From Candidatus Enterocloster excrementipullorum (GTDB lineage Bacteria; Bacillota; Clostridia; Lachnospirales; Lachnospiraceae): DNA of 64,000 nt. The stretch is from positions 62,001 to 126,000 of the forward strand of contig DWWT01000017.1 of the NCBI GenBank assembly GCA_019119575.1. Direction: 5' to 3'. Within the stretch, counting starts at the first letter, position 1, and every line of letters begins with the position of its first letter. Position numbers and translations under genes: made by a program. Positions 16,962 through 25,991 of this stretch are shown here, piece after piece. The notes beneath the pieces are model-generated. The model was not told the origin of the DNA. It saw only the letters and a list, made by a program, of their open reading frames with translations, and made no database searches.

Positions 16962-18551
16962 GTGAATCAAATCCTGCTCCTCGTTGGAACCGTTATTCTC
17001 ATCTGTATCCTTACCAGCCGCTTTACGGAGCGTCTGGGCGTTCCCTCCCTGCTGGCATTTATTGCCCTGGGGATGTGCTTTGGCGTGGACGGGATTTTTA
17101 AGATTCCCTTTGACGACTACAGCGTCTCGGAGACGATCTGTTCGGTCAGCCTCATATTTATCATGTTTTATGGAGGCTTTGGGACGAACATCAAAGAGGC
17201 ACGTCCGGTGATGCCCCAGGCGATCCTTCTGTCCACCATGGGGGTGCTTCTGACAGCAGGGCTGGTGGGCGGTTTCGTTTTTCTGGTATTAAAGCGGCCG
17301 GTTCTGGAGAGCCTGCTCATAGGCTCTGTCATTGCTTCCACGGACGCGGCCTCTGTCTTTAACATTCTCCGCTCGAAAAATCTGAATCTGAAAGACAACA
17401 CGGCATCCCTCCTGGAGATGGAGTCGGGCTCCAACGATCCTATCTCCTATATGCTGACGGTTATTCTCACGGCTATGCTGACCGGGCAGGAGATATCCGT
17501 GCCTGTGATGCTCTTTCAACAGGTGTTTTTCGGGCTGCTGTGGGGATTCCTGGCGGGAAAAGGCGCTGTATGCGTCCTGAACCGGATCCGTGTGACCATG
17601 ACGCAGGGAAAGACGATTCTGGTGATTTCCGTGGCAATCCTGGCCTATGCCATTCCGTCCATCATGGGAGGAAACGGATATCTCAGCGTATATCTGTGCG
17701 GAATTATCATGGGAAATGCCTACCTGCCGGACAAGAGGGATCTGGTCCGCTTTTTCGACGTGATCACCGGGGTAGCCCAGATGATGATCTTTTTCCTGCT
17801 GGGCCTTCTGGTGACGCCGTCGGAACTTCCGGAGGTATTTATCCCTTCCCTCCTCATCATGCTGTTTATGACAATTGCGGGCCGGCCGGCTGCGGTGGCG
17901 GCGCTCCTGTCCTTTTTTAAGGCATCCCCGGGCCAGATCGGCGTGGTATCCTGGGCGGGCTTGAGGGGCGTGGCTTCCATTGTGTTCTCCATCTACGCGG
18001 TTCTGAATCAGGTATCCATGGAATACAATCTCTTCAACCTGGTATTCTGCATCGTCCTTCTCTCTATTTCCACCCAGGGAGCGCTCCTCCCCCGGATATC
18101 GGAAACGTTTCATATGATCGACGCCCATGCGGATGTCTGGAAGACATTCAATGACTACCAGGAAGAGAGCAGCATCAGCTTTATCAAGATTTCCGTCAGT
18201 GCATCCCACCCGTATGCGGATCACACCTTTAAAGAAATCGTACTGCCTCCGGAACTCCTGGTGGTTCTGATCCTTCGGGGAAAGGAGACGATTGTCCCCA
18301 ACGGGGATACAAAAATTCTGCCGGGAGACCTTCTGGTGGCGGCCGGCAAGGAATTTGAGGACAGGAAGAATCTGACGCTTCGGGAGATCACTGTGGGGAA
18401 AAACTATAAGTGGAAGGGCAAATGCCTGACGGAAATCCCGGTTCCCAAGGGAACGCTTCTTGTGATGATTGAGCGGGGCGATACCACGATTATTCCCAGC
18501 GGGGACACGGTAATCCAGGAGGGAGATGTGCTGGTTGAGGCGCAGTTTTAA
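16962..18551 (+). CDS. Potassium/proton-type antiporter (CPA1, NhaP2-like) with RCK_C domains
   Basis: A 529-residue cation/proton antiporter. About 12 membrane segments span 1-385, including the family stretches FYGGFGTNIKEARPV, VIASTDAASVFNILRSKNL, LEMESGSNDPISYMLTVIL and WAGLRGVASIVFSIYA. The acidic pair in SGSNDP is the region expected to carry cation exchange. The cytoplasmic tail has tandem TrkA-C (RCK_C)-like ligand-binding modules, with FKEIVLPPELLVVLILRG and LTEIPVPKGTLLVMIERG, typical of regulated K+ export. It starts at GTG 16962, with AAAGGA 12 bases upstream. The ion preference is inferred. Confidence 0.9.
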   Translation: MNQILLLVGTVILICILTSRFTERLGVPSLLAFIALGMCFGVDGIFKIPFDDYSVSETICSVSLIFIMFYGGFGTNIKEARPVMPQAILLSTMGVLLTAGLVGGFVFLVLKRPVLESLLIGSVIASTDAASVFNILRSKNLNLKDNTASLLEMESGSNDPISYMLTVILTAMLTGQEISVPVMLFQQVFFGLLWGFLAGKGAVCVLNRIRVTMTQGKTILVISVAILAYAIPSIMGGNGYLSVYLCGIIMGNAYLPDKRDLVRFFDVITGVAQMMIFFLLGLLVTPSELPEVFIPSLLIMLFMTIAGRPAAVAALLSFFKASPGQIGVVSWAGLRGVASIVFSIYAVLNQVSMEYNLFNLVFCIVLLSISTQGALLPRISETFHMIDAHADVWKTFNDYQEESSISFIKISVSASHPYADHTFKEIVLPPELLVVLILRGKETIVPNGDTKILPGDLLVAAGKEFEDRKNLTLREITVGKNYKWKGKCLTEIPVPKGTLLVMIERGDTTIIPSGDTVIQEGDVLVEAQF

Positions 18552-18595
18552 CGATAAGAAAACGGCTGTTGGCAGATTCGTCCGCCCCCCTTCGA

Positions 18596-18624
18596 TTGAC
18601 GCGCCTTTCCAAAAAATGTATAAT
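18596..18624 (+). promoter_or_regulatory. Strong promoter of DUF5721-like gene
   Basis: TTGACG (18596-18601) and TATAAT (18619-18624) with a 17-base spacer. It may also drive rpoD, which follows 42 bases after the first gene. Confidence 0.8.
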
Positions 18625-18689
18625 ATTTTGTGTTCCGGACAGGAGGGAGTTTTTGCGGGAAGGCGCCTGTCTGAAGGAGGAAAAGGGAT

Positions 18690-19187
18690 ATGATTGCGCT
18701 GAAGGCGGAGGATGTAAGGGATTTTACCTCAAAATTATTTTTGGGGGAGGCATTTGACGGCTTCCTGGTAAAAGAAGCAAAGATTGTTACATATAACCAG
18801 TTTTCCATCGACGGACACATACGCAAGGGATATTTTGGACCCGAGGAGCTGGAAGAAAAGGGAATTGAGGAATTTTCCTCCTGGGCAATGCTCCGGCCGT
18901 TCTGCTTTTCTCTGATTAAAGGGAAGAAGCTGCCGGAAAGCTTCCAGATTGTTCTGCAGCTTCCCGCCCGGAATACGGAACAATTCGCGGCCTCTTCTGG
19001 CTGCGGAATGGATGGAAAGCAAATCCAGGGCCTGTATCTGAATATCCGCTATGAGGATGGCGCATTATACTGCATAACGGGTGTTGGCCTTCAATTTTTT
19101 ACAACGGACAGAACCCTGGAACGGGAGTGGGACGAGGGGGTTAAAAAGTTCCTCCATGGCCGGGGGATTGTGTGCTCTCAGCAGTAA
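18690..19187 (+). CDS. DUF5721-like protein of unknown function
   Basis: A 165-residue soluble protein with no membrane segment or signal. It starts MIALKAEDVRDFTSKLFLGE and has a central YFGPEELEEKGIEEFSSWAMLRPFCFSLIKG. This resembles a small family common in Lachnospiraceae (DUF5721), and its function is unknown. It lies 42 bases upstream of rpoD and shares the promoter at 18596-18624, so the two genes are probably co-transcribed. A role related to transcription is only a guess from position. Confidence 0.65.
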   Translation: MIALKAEDVRDFTSKLFLGEAFDGFLVKEAKIVTYNQFSIDGHIRKGYFGPEELEEKGIEEFSSWAMLRPFCFSLIKGKKLPESFQIVLQLPARNTEQFAASSGCGMDGKQIQGLYLNIRYEDGALYCITGVGLQFFTTDRTLEREWDEGVKKFLHGRGIVCSQQ

Positions 19188-19229
19188 GGCCGGGGGAGGT
19201 TTAGTCCCAGAGATGAGGGAGGAATTTTT

Positions 19230-20471
19230 ATGGACAAGACGAAGCTGACGCAGGTTTTGGACCGTCTGGTTTCCCAGGCGGCCGCAAATGAGAATCAGTT
19301 GGACATCGCGGCGGTGATGGATGCTTTTGCGGGCTCTCCGGTTACGCCGGAGGAGATGGAGGAGGTATACAGCCGTCTTGAAAAACGCGGAATTAAGATT
19401 CAGGCGGATGAGGAGGAAACCGTTCATGAAGCGGACGACGGCCTCCTCCTGGAGGATGACAAGGAAGAAAGCCTTCCGGACGATGTAAATGCGGTTCGGG
19501 AGGATTTTCGCTGGAAATATGCTTCTGTAGACGGGGACGACGGAAAAGACACGGATTATGATGGTTATTCCGCTCCGGATTTTTCACAGGAAGAGCAGGA
19601 AGAACAGGAAAATTACAGCCAGGAGGGGATTTTAGAAGGCGTTTCCAGCGCGGATCCCATCCGAGAGTATTTGAAGGAGATCGGCTCTATTCCCCTTCTC
19701 TCACCGGAAGAGGAACAGGAGCTTGCCAAGCGCAAGTCTTTGGGAGATTCCGAGGCAGGGCGCAGGCTGGTGGAGGCGAATCTGCGCCTTGTGGTGAGCA
19801 TTGCCAAGCGGTATACGGGGCGGGGGATGAGCTTTCTTGATCTGGTTCAGGAGGGAAATATCGGCCTCATGAAGGCGGTGGAGAAGTTTGACTATACGAA
19901 AGGATACCGTCTGAGCACCTATGCGACCTGGTGGGTGAAGCAGTCCATCACCCGGTCGCTGGCGGACCAGTCCCGGACCATCCGCCTTCCCGTGCATATG
20001 GTGGAGGCGGTAAATAAGATCCGCCGGGCCCAGAGGGCCCTTTCCGTGAAGCTGGGACGGGAGCCCTCCAATGAGGAAGTGGCCGAGGAAGTCCATATGT
20101 CGGAAAAACGGGTGGCGGAGCTCATCCAGGCATCCGGGGATACCGTGTCTCTGGAAACCCCTGTGGGTGATGAGGACGGCTCCAACCTGGGGGACTTTGT
20201 GGCGGACGACGCCGGGGGCTCCACAGAGGAAAAAGCGGAGAGCGTGTTCCTCAGGGAAGAGATCGACGCCATGCTAAAGGGCCTGAGCCCCAGGGAGCGG
20301 GAAGTGATTATCCTGCGCTTCGGCCTGGAGACGGGCCGGCCCATGACCTTAGAGGAGGTGGGCCGCCGGTTTAAGGTGACCAGGGAGCGGATCCGCCAGA
20401 TCGAGACCGCGGCGCTCCGGAAGCTGCGCAATCCCACAAGGAGCAAGAAGATTAAGGACTTTCTGCCGTGA
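19230..20471 (+). CDS. rpoD: RNA polymerase primary-type sigma factor (RpoD/SigA)
   Basis: A 413-residue sigma-70 factor with the full primary architecture. Region 1.1 (about 1-55) is followed by an unusually acidic stretch (about 58-130), then region 1.2 ([20 protein letters not shown]), region 2 ([20 protein letters not shown], then [19 protein letters not shown]), region 3, and region 4 ([18 protein letters not shown], then [20 protein letters not shown]). dnaG is not next to it, unlike the common dnaG-rpoD operon, so a second primary-like sigma cannot be excluded. ATG 19230 follows GAGGGAGGA. Confidence 0.93.
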   Translation: MDKTKLTQVLDRLVSQAAANENQLDIAAVMDAFAGSPVTPEEMEEVYSRLEKRGIKIQADEEETVHEADDGLLLEDDKEESLPDDVNAVREDFRWKYASVDGDDGKDTDYDGYSAPDFSQEEQEEQENYSQEGILEGVSSADPIREYLKEIGSIPLLSPEEEQELAKRKSLGDSEAGRRLVEANLRLVVSIAKRYTGRGMSFLDLVQEGNIGLMKAVEKFDYTKGYRLSTYATWWVKQSITRSLADQSRTIRLPVHMVEAVNKIRRAQRALSVKLGREPSNEEVAEEVHMSEKRVAELIQASGDTVSLETPVGDEDGSNLGDFVADDAGGSTEEKAESVFLREEIDAMLKGLSPREREVIILRFGLETGRPMTLEEVGRRFKVTRERIRQIETAALRKLRNPTRSKKIKDFLP

Positions 20472-20503
20472 GGCGGGGCGGAGAAGATCTCATGCCAATT
20501 GCT

Positions 20504-20531
20504 TTGCTTCTTTTAGAAAAAATGATATTAT
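20504..20531 (+). promoter_or_regulatory. Upstream htpG promoter candidate overlapping CIRCE
   Basis: TTGCTT (20504-20509) and TATTAT (20526-20531) are 16 bases apart. The start would fall near 20538, inside the inverted repeat at 20530-20558, the classical arrangement for an HrcA-repressed promoter. Confidence 0.5.
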
Positions 20532-20558
20532 CAGCACTCAACTTAAAAGAGTGCTGAT
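20530..20558. promoter_or_regulatory. CIRCE-like HrcA operator upstream of htpG
   Basis: An inverted repeat with 10-bp perfect arms (ATCAGCACTC at 20530-20539 and GAGTGCTGAT at 20549-20558) and exactly 9 bases between the 9-bp cores. It matches the CIRCE consensus TTAGCACTC-N9-GAGTGCTAA apart from one symmetrical T-to-C/A-to-G change and the outermost base. HrcA repression is the known function. The right arm runs into TTTTTATT, so the same element could also act as the rpoD terminator. Confidence 0.82.
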
Positions 20559-20563
20559 TTTTA

Positions 20564-20592
20564 TTGACATTTTGCTCAATCGGTTATAAAAT
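20564..20592 (+). promoter_or_regulatory. Downstream htpG promoter
   Basis: TTGACA (20564-20569) and TAAAAT (20587-20592) are separated by 17 bases, just downstream of the CIRCE-like repeat. The leader to ATG 20745 would be about 145 bases, with no other gene in it. Confidence 0.65.
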
Positions 20593-20744
20593 GTAAGGGT
20601 GGCTGAAAACGGGCCTGGGAATCCGGGTGTATCGAGAAAGGATCCCTTTTGGCGCGGCAGAATTTTATTTACAGACAGCAGGAACCGTTCCGGACGGATC
20701 CCGACGGGAACGGCTGCCGAATAGGAAGAAAGAGGCGAATCGAT

Positions 20745-22763
20745 ATGGCAAAAAAAGGAAGTTTGTCTATTACGAGTGAAAATATTTTCCCGGTAATCAA
20801 AAAGTGGCTGTATTCCGACCACGACATCTTTTACCGGGAGCTCATCAGCAATGGCTGCGACGCCATTACCAAGTTAAAGAAACTGGAGCTCATGGGCGAG
20901 TATGAGAAGCCCGAGGATGTGGACTACAAGATCCAGGTCCGTGTGAACCAGGAGGAGAAGACCATCAAGGTCACGGACAACGGCCTGGGCATGACCGAGG
21001 AAGAGATCGACAAGTACATCAATCAGATCGCATTCTCCGGCGTGCAGGATTTTATGGCAAAGTATAAGGACAAGGCCAATGAAGACCAGATTATCGGCCA
21101 TTTCGGACTGGGCTTTTATTCCGCGTTCATGGTGGCAGACAAGGTGAGCATTGACTCCCTGTCCTGGCAGAAGGACGCGAAGCCCGTGCACTGGGAGTCC
21201 GAGGGCGGCATTGACTTTGAGATGAGCGACGGGGACAAGAAAGAGGTGGGTACCACCATCACCCTGTATCTGAACGAGGACAGCACGGAGTTCTGCAATG
21301 AATACCGGGCCAGAGAAGTGATTGAGAAATACTGCGCGTTCATGCCCGTGCCTATTTACCTGGAGAACGAGAAGGCGGAGCCGCAGTATGAGACCATTGA
21401 GAAGGACGAGCTGACGGACAAGGATACCATCGTGGAGACCGTGGTGGAGCCTGCCAAGACCGAGGAAAAGGAAAAAGAGGACGGCACCAAGGAGACCGTG
21501 GAGGTGGAGCCGGCCAGGGAGAAGTATAAGATCCGCAAGCGGCCAGTGGCGTTAAACGACACCAATCCTCTGTGGAATAAGCATCCCAATGCGTGCACCG
21601 AGGAGGACTACAAGAGCTTTTACCGGAAGGTATTCCGCGACTACCGGGAGCCCCTGTTCTGGATCCATCTGAATATGGATTACCCCTTCAACTTAAAGGG
21701 CATCCTGTACTTCCCGAAGATCAATATGGAGTACGACAGCCTGGAGGGCGTGATCAAGCTGTACAACAACCAGGTGTTTATCGCGGACAATATCAAAGAG
21801 GTTATCCCGGAGTTTCTGATGCTCTTAAAGGGCGTCATCGACTGCCCGGATCTGCCGCTGAATGTATCTCGGAGCGCCCTGCAGAATGACGGCTTTGTGA
21901 AGAAGATTTCCGATTATATCACCAAGAAGGTAGCGGACAAGCTCTCCGGCATGTGCAAGACAGACCGGGAGAATTATGAGAAATACTGGGATGATATCGC
22001 TCCCTTCATCAAGTTCGGATACATCAAGGACGAGAAGTTCGCGGAGAAGATGGGCGACTACATTCTCTACAAGAATCTGGAGGGCAAGTATCTGACGCTT
22101 CAGGACTGCCTGGATGAGAACAAGGAGAAGCATGAAAACACCATCTTCTATGTGACGGACGAGAAGGAGCAGAGCCAGTACATCAATCTGTTCAAGGAGC
22201 AGGGCATTGACGCGGTGATCATGCCTGCGGCCATTGACAACCCCTTCATCAGCCATGTGGAGCAGAAGAAGGAGGGACTCAAGTTCCTGCGCATTGATAC
22301 GGATCTGAACGCCGCTTTCAAGGAAGAAGTGAAGGAGGACGACGAGGAGTTTAAGAAGACCTCCGAGGAGCTGACGGAAGTATTTAAGAAGGCGTTAAAC
22401 AATGACAAGCTGGACATCAAGGTGGAAAAGATGAAGTCCGCCGCGGTGGCTTCCATGATTACGGTATCCGAGGAGACCCGCCGGATGCAGGATATGATGA
22501 AGATGTACAGCATGGGCGGCGGCATGGACATGGATATGTTCGGCGGCGCAGGGGAGACCCTGGTGCTCAACGCCAACCATCCGCTGGTGCAGTATGTGCT
22601 TGCGAACAAAGAGGGGGAGAACACCCCGGTGATCTGTGAGCAGCTCTATGACCTGGCATGTTTAAGCCATGGCCAGCTCTCACCGGAGCGCATGACCAAG
22701 TTTGTGAATAGAAGCAATGAGATTATGCTTCTCATGGCGGGGGAGAAGAAGAACCAGATTTGA
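20745..22763 (+). CDS. htpG: Molecular chaperone HtpG (Hsp90) with charged linker
   Basis: A 672-residue Hsp90. The ATPase domain has IFYRELISNGCDAITKLK, VTDNGLGMTEEEID and IGHFGLGFYSAFMVADKV. The middle domain has NPLWNKHPNACTEEDYKSFY and LFIADNIKEV-like VFIADNIKEVIPEFLMLLKG with LPLNVSRSALQND. The C-terminal dimerisation region follows. Between ATPase and middle domains, residues 206-262 are a Glu/Lys/Thr-rich insert, like the charged linker of eukaryotic Hsp90 and absent from E. coli HtpG. I use ATG 20745, where the protein begins MAKKGSLSITSENIFP; the upstream in-frame extension is untranslated leader. Confidence 0.97.
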   Translation: MAKKGSLSITSENIFPVIKKWLYSDHDIFYRELISNGCDAITKLKKLELMGEYEKPEDVDYKIQVRVNQEEKTIKVTDNGLGMTEEEIDKYINQIAFSGVQDFMAKYKDKANEDQIIGHFGLGFYSAFMVADKVSIDSLSWQKDAKPVHWESEGGIDFEMSDGDKKEVGTTITLYLNEDSTEFCNEYRAREVIEKYCAFMPVPIYLENEKAEPQYETIEKDELTDKDTIVETVVEPAKTEEKEKEDGTKETVEVEPAREKYKIRKRPVALNDTNPLWNKHPNACTEEDYKSFYRKVFRDYREPLFWIHLNMDYPFNLKGILYFPKINMEYDSLEGVIKLYNNQVFIADNIKEVIPEFLMLLKGVIDCPDLPLNVSRSALQNDGFVKKISDYITKKVADKLSGMCKTDRENYEKYWDDIAPFIKFGYIKDEKFAEKMGDYILYKNLEGKYLTLQDCLDENKEKHENTIFYVTDEKEQSQYINLFKEQGIDAVIMPAAIDNPFISHVEQKKEGLKFLRIDTDLNAAFKEEVKEDDEEFKKTSEELTEVFKKALNNDKLDIKVEKMKSAAVASMITVSEETRRMQDMMKMYSMGGGMDMDMFGGAGETLVLNANHPLVQYVLANKEGENTPVICEQLYDLACLSHGQLSPERMTKFVNRSNEIMLLMAGEKKNQI

Positions 22764-22780
22764 TACGATAAAAGCCGGGA

Positions 22781-22819
22781 GGGGCTGCCTTGAATGAGAT
22801 TTCAGGGCAGCCCCTTTTT
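22781..22819. terminator. Terminator between htpG and fliB
   Basis: A 9-bp stem GGGGCTGCC (22781-22789)/GGCAGCCCC (22806-22814) followed by TTTTT on the plus strand, at the end of htpG. It also lies next to the end of the convergent fliB-like gene. Confidence 0.85.
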
Positions 22820-23991
22820 CATGCATTTTCAGACAGCACACTCCCCGCAAATGCCTCCATCCCGTAATCCCGCGGATCTTCCAGCCGGTCCATCAGCAGA
22901 TTTTTATTGTCGTCCGAGTGCTCCACCTCCCGGGAAAAGCAGTGGGCCGCATCCGCGAAGTCGGCAAAGGACAGATTCTTGCCCTGGCAGAGCCACCGGC
23001 CGAAAGCCAGCTCCTGAATCACCCGCGTGCCGTACACGGCAAATTTCATCCGCGTGTAGGCCCTGCCGTCATACACGGCCCCGCAGTAATAGGTAAACAG
23101 GAAATAGACCATCAGCTGCTCCGCCCATACCGACCAGTCCAATTCGGGATGGACGCCCATCCACTGCTGGAATTCTTCCCAGTGCTTTTGATAATCCGCT
23201 GGCCCGCCGCCGCAGAGCGCCCGGCACAGCCTCTCCCGTTCCTTCTCCCAGGCGGGATTTAATACCTCCATGGAAGACAGGACAGCCAGTGCCTTTTCCA
23301 CGGCGGCAAATCGCCGGGCGGGTCCGAAGGCCATAGCTGCCGTCTGCCTCTGAAACCGGGCGGCTGCGCCCGCCTTCCCGTAGCGCGTAAGCAGCGCGTC
23401 CACCTCAAACAGACGGCCCGCCCGTATCCTTCTTTGGACATCATGGGCCAGGGAAAGGGCCATGAGCATCCGCACGTTTATGTCCATCGTCCGGTTCTGC
23501 AGGATGGCGAGGGCCAGATCCCTGCTGTCTGTCAGCTTCGTATAGAGAAAATAGTCAAAATCCTCAAATGTCTCCTCCGGGCTTTCGCGTTCTCTGCGCA
23601 AAAAGCGGACCGGCTCCCGGCATCCCAGGATGGTCTGGGCCGCGCGGATGCAGGAAAGGCTCAGGGAGATTTCCCGTACCCCTTCAAATTCCTCCACATG
23701 GCGGGGATAAAGACGGCAGGTTTGGCACAGCATTCCCTCCCCGCCCTCGGCCTGCAGGTCACAGAGACCTTCCTCATTGAGAAACGCGCATCGGCGGCCG
23801 TACTGACGGAATACGCCGCGCTCCCAGCGGATGCTGTTGTGCAGCCGGTTTCCCAGGGGGCCATGTGCCTTCCTGTATTTTTTCAGTGATTTTGGATCAA
23901 TGGCGATCTCCCAGCCTGCGCAGCATGTGTCCGGGCAGCTCCCGGCCATGCACTGAAAACGGTTATAATAGTGGGGGATGGTATAAAGCAT
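22819..23991 (-). CDS. fliB: Flagellin lysine-N-methylase-like protein (FliB family)
   Basis: A 390-residue cysteine-rich protein of the FliB family, whose founder methylates lysines of flagellin. The N-terminal cluster is CMAGSCPDTCCAGWEIAID, then C-x-F-L-x-x-E-G-L-C and MLCQTCRLYPRHVEEF; these cysteines probably bind a metal or an Fe-S centre. The later part is helical. I set the start at 23991 (MLYTIPHYYN), behind GGAGAATACG; the in-frame codon at 24033 lacks such a site. No flagellar genes lie nearby, so the substrate may be flagellin encoded elsewhere or another surface protein. Confidence 0.85.
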   Translation of the reverse strand: MLYTIPHYYNRFQCMAGSCPDTCCAGWEIAIDPKSLKKYRKAHGPLGNRLHNSIRWERGVFRQYGRRCAFLNEEGLCDLQAEGGEGMLCQTCRLYPRHVEEFEGVREISLSLSCIRAAQTILGCREPVRFLRRERESPEETFEDFDYFLYTKLTDSRDLALAILQNRTMDINVRMLMALSLAHDVQRRIRAGRLFEVDALLTRYGKAGAAARFQRQTAAMAFGPARRFAAVEKALAVLSSMEVLNPAWEKERERLCRALCGGGPADYQKHWEEFQQWMGVHPELDWSVWAEQLMVYFLFTYYCGAVYDGRAYTRMKFAVYGTRVIQELAFGRWLCQGKNLSFADFADAAHCFSREVEHSDDNKNLLMDRLEDPRDYGMEAFAGSVLSENA

Positions 23992-24200
23992 CGTATTCTC
24001 CTGTCTCCTATCAAAACATATTTGAAAATCCAATCCTCCGGATGCCTGCCGGCGGACGGCTCCATTATACCGCCGACAGCCGGGAATGTCATTTTTTTAT
24101 GGAAAGATGTAAGAAAAAATTCACTTGATTCCCATTCTTTCTTATTATATGCTTATAACTGTTTATCGGAGGAACATGCATTGAAACAGGGAGGACAAGA

Positions 24201-25001
24201 TTGAAAATGAATATAAAACAAAAGCTGCGCTACGCAGCGGCCCTTGCGTTGGGCACGGTCTTTATGGCAGCCGGGAGTTTTCACGCCTGGGCGTCCCAGG
24301 CCGGGGCCAATCCCGCGGCGGCCAACACCTGGGTGCCGGACGCCCAGGGAATCCTGTGCCATCTGGACGGGAATGGACAGATTCAGTACAATGCCTGGAT
24401 TGACGAGGGCGGAAGATGGAGATATGTGGACGGTCAGGGACATATGGTAGTGTCCATGACAAAGACCGTGGGCGGTGTTCAGTACACCTTTGACGGTGAG
24501 GGGTACATGGTCGCCGGAAGCGAGCGGCCGGCCTGGGAGTATGAGATCGGCAGCCTCTCCGGCCAGACTTATGAAAACCGGTGGGCGGATATTCGCCTGA
24601 CGTTCCCGGATACGGCGGAGGTTCGCCTGGGGGACGGCAGCGCCAGAACCTACCCGGTTATAGGAGGAGAGCATGTGGAGGAAAATGACCCGGAGCTGGG
24701 CTACCGGTTTACTGTGGATTTTCTGGACGCAGCTATGTCTCTTGCGCAGTACCATGAAAAACTGATCCAGGATGCGGCGGCAAAAGGATATCAGGTGAAT
24801 GACAGCGGGACGGCCGTAATCGGCGGATACGAGTACCTGACCTGCAGGGCCTCCTTTGGGTTCAGCGATGGAACCTCCCATTTTTCCGAGGTTTACGTGC
24901 GCCAGATTGACGATAAGCTTGTGGAACTGCGGTTCGACTACTATGAAGAGTTAAAGGATCGGGCGGATTTTGTCCTGACAGGAATCAGCAAAGCGGGATG
25001 A
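24201..25001 (+). CDS. Secreted protein with choline-binding-like repeats
   Basis: A 266-residue exported protein of unknown function. A signal peptide (about 1-31, ending AWAS-QA) is followed by degenerate cell-wall-binding-type repeats with aromatic/Gly patterns: WRYVDGQGHMV and VQYTFDGEGYMVAG at about 70-110. A C-terminal domain (about 118-266) includes WADIRLTFPDTAEVRLGDG, YRFTVDFLDAAMSLAQYHEK and EVYVRQIDDKLVELRFDYY. The start is TTG 24201, six bases after GGGAGG; ATG 24207 is possible. A cell-surface location is likely. Confidence 0.75.
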   Translation: MKMNIKQKLRYAAALALGTVFMAAGSFHAWASQAGANPAAANTWVPDAQGILCHLDGNGQIQYNAWIDEGGRWRYVDGQGHMVVSMTKTVGGVQYTFDGEGYMVAGSERPAWEYEIGSLSGQTYENRWADIRLTFPDTAEVRLGDGSARTYPVIGGEHVEENDPELGYRFTVDFLDAAMSLAQYHEKLIQDAAAKGYQVNDSGTAVIGGYEYLTCRASFGFSDGTSHFSEVYVRQIDDKLVELRFDYYEELKDRADFVLTGISKAG

Positions 25002-25036
25002 GACGGCTTTATAGGCTTTTTCCAGCGCTTTTGGGA

Positions 25037-25065
25037 TTGCATTTTGTATAGCATACTGCTATAAT
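25037..25065 (+). promoter_or_regulatory. Promoter of degV-family gene
   Basis: TTGCAT (25037-25042) and TATAAT (25060-25065) with a 17-base spacer. Transcription would start near 25072, and the gene's ATG is at 25125. Confidence 0.75.
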
Positions 25066-25124
25066 ATGTGGTAATGAATACTACATATGAGATGATTCCA
25101 TTCCCAAAACTGGAGGAGAGCACT

Positions 25125-25982
25125 ATGAAGTACAAAATTATCGGGGACAGCTGCCTGGATTTGACGGAGGAGATGAAGCGGGATTCACGGTTTCAGATGA
25201 TTCCCCTGACGCTTCAGCTGGGAAGCCTTCACGTTCTGGATGACGCCTCCTTTGACCAGAAGGCGTTTCTGGAAAAGGTGAAGGCCAGCCCGGAGTGCCC
25301 GCAAACTGCCTGTCCCTCTCCGGAGGCTTTTAAGGAAGCATATGAATCGGCGGATGCGGATGCTGTTTTTGTGATTACGATTTCACGGCATTTGAGCGGG
25401 AGCTACAACAGCGCGGTTCTGGCAAAAAGGCTATATGAGGATGAGCAGGAGGAGAAGGGACGGAAAGGAAAGCAAATTGCGGTGATCGATTCTCTTTCCG
25501 CATCCTCCGGCCAGCTGAACATTGCCTTGTACATTCAGGCGCTGTGCGGGGAGGAGATACCTTTTGAGGAGGTCATCTCTTTGGCGGAGGCCTACAGGGA
25601 CAGGATGCATACGTACTTCGTTCTGGAAAGCCTGGACACCCTGCGGAAAAACGGACGGCTCACCGGGCTTCAGGCTTTTTTCGCGACAGCTCTCAATATT
25701 AAGCCGGTGATGGGAGCGGCCAGCGGTACGATTATCAAGCTGGATCAGGCGAGGGGAATCATGAAAGGGCTGCAGCGCATGTGCGACATCGCAGTGAAAG
25801 AGGCGGGAGACACCCTGGGAAAGCGGGCGGTGATCTGCCATGTGAACAATAAAAAGCGCGCGGAGTACGTGAGAGAGCAGCTGGAAAAGCGCGCGAATTT
25901 TAAAGAAATCCTGATTACCAGCGCCGCGGGCGTTGCCACTGTTTATGCGAATGACGGGGGCATTGTGCTGGCGGTGGGATAG
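25125..25982 (+). CDS. DegV family fatty-acid-binding protein
   Basis: A 285-residue DegV/FakB-type protein. Family members bind a fatty acid in a two-domain fold and can present it to a kinase (FakA). Recognised parts are KIIGDSCLDLTEEMKRDSRF, ITISRHLSGSYNSAVLAKR, VIDSLSASSGQLNIALYIQ and LDTLRKNGRLTG...LNIKPVM. ATG 25125 follows TGGAGGAG; earlier in-frame codons overlap the promoter. No fakA-like DAK gene is nearby. The CapA-like gene starts 10 bases after it. Confidence 0.92.
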   Translation: MKYKIIGDSCLDLTEEMKRDSRFQMIPLTLQLGSLHVLDDASFDQKAFLEKVKASPECPQTACPSPEAFKEAYESADADAVFVITISRHLSGSYNSAVLAKRLYEDEQEEKGRKGKQIAVIDSLSASSGQLNIALYIQALCGEEIPFEEVISLAEAYRDRMHTYFVLESLDTLRKNGRLTGLQAFFATALNIKPVMGAASGTIIKLDQARGIMKGLQRMCDIAVKEAGDTLGKRAVICHVNNKKRAEYVREQLEKRANFKEILITSAAGVATVYANDGGIVLAVG

Positions 25983-25991
25983 GCGGAGACA

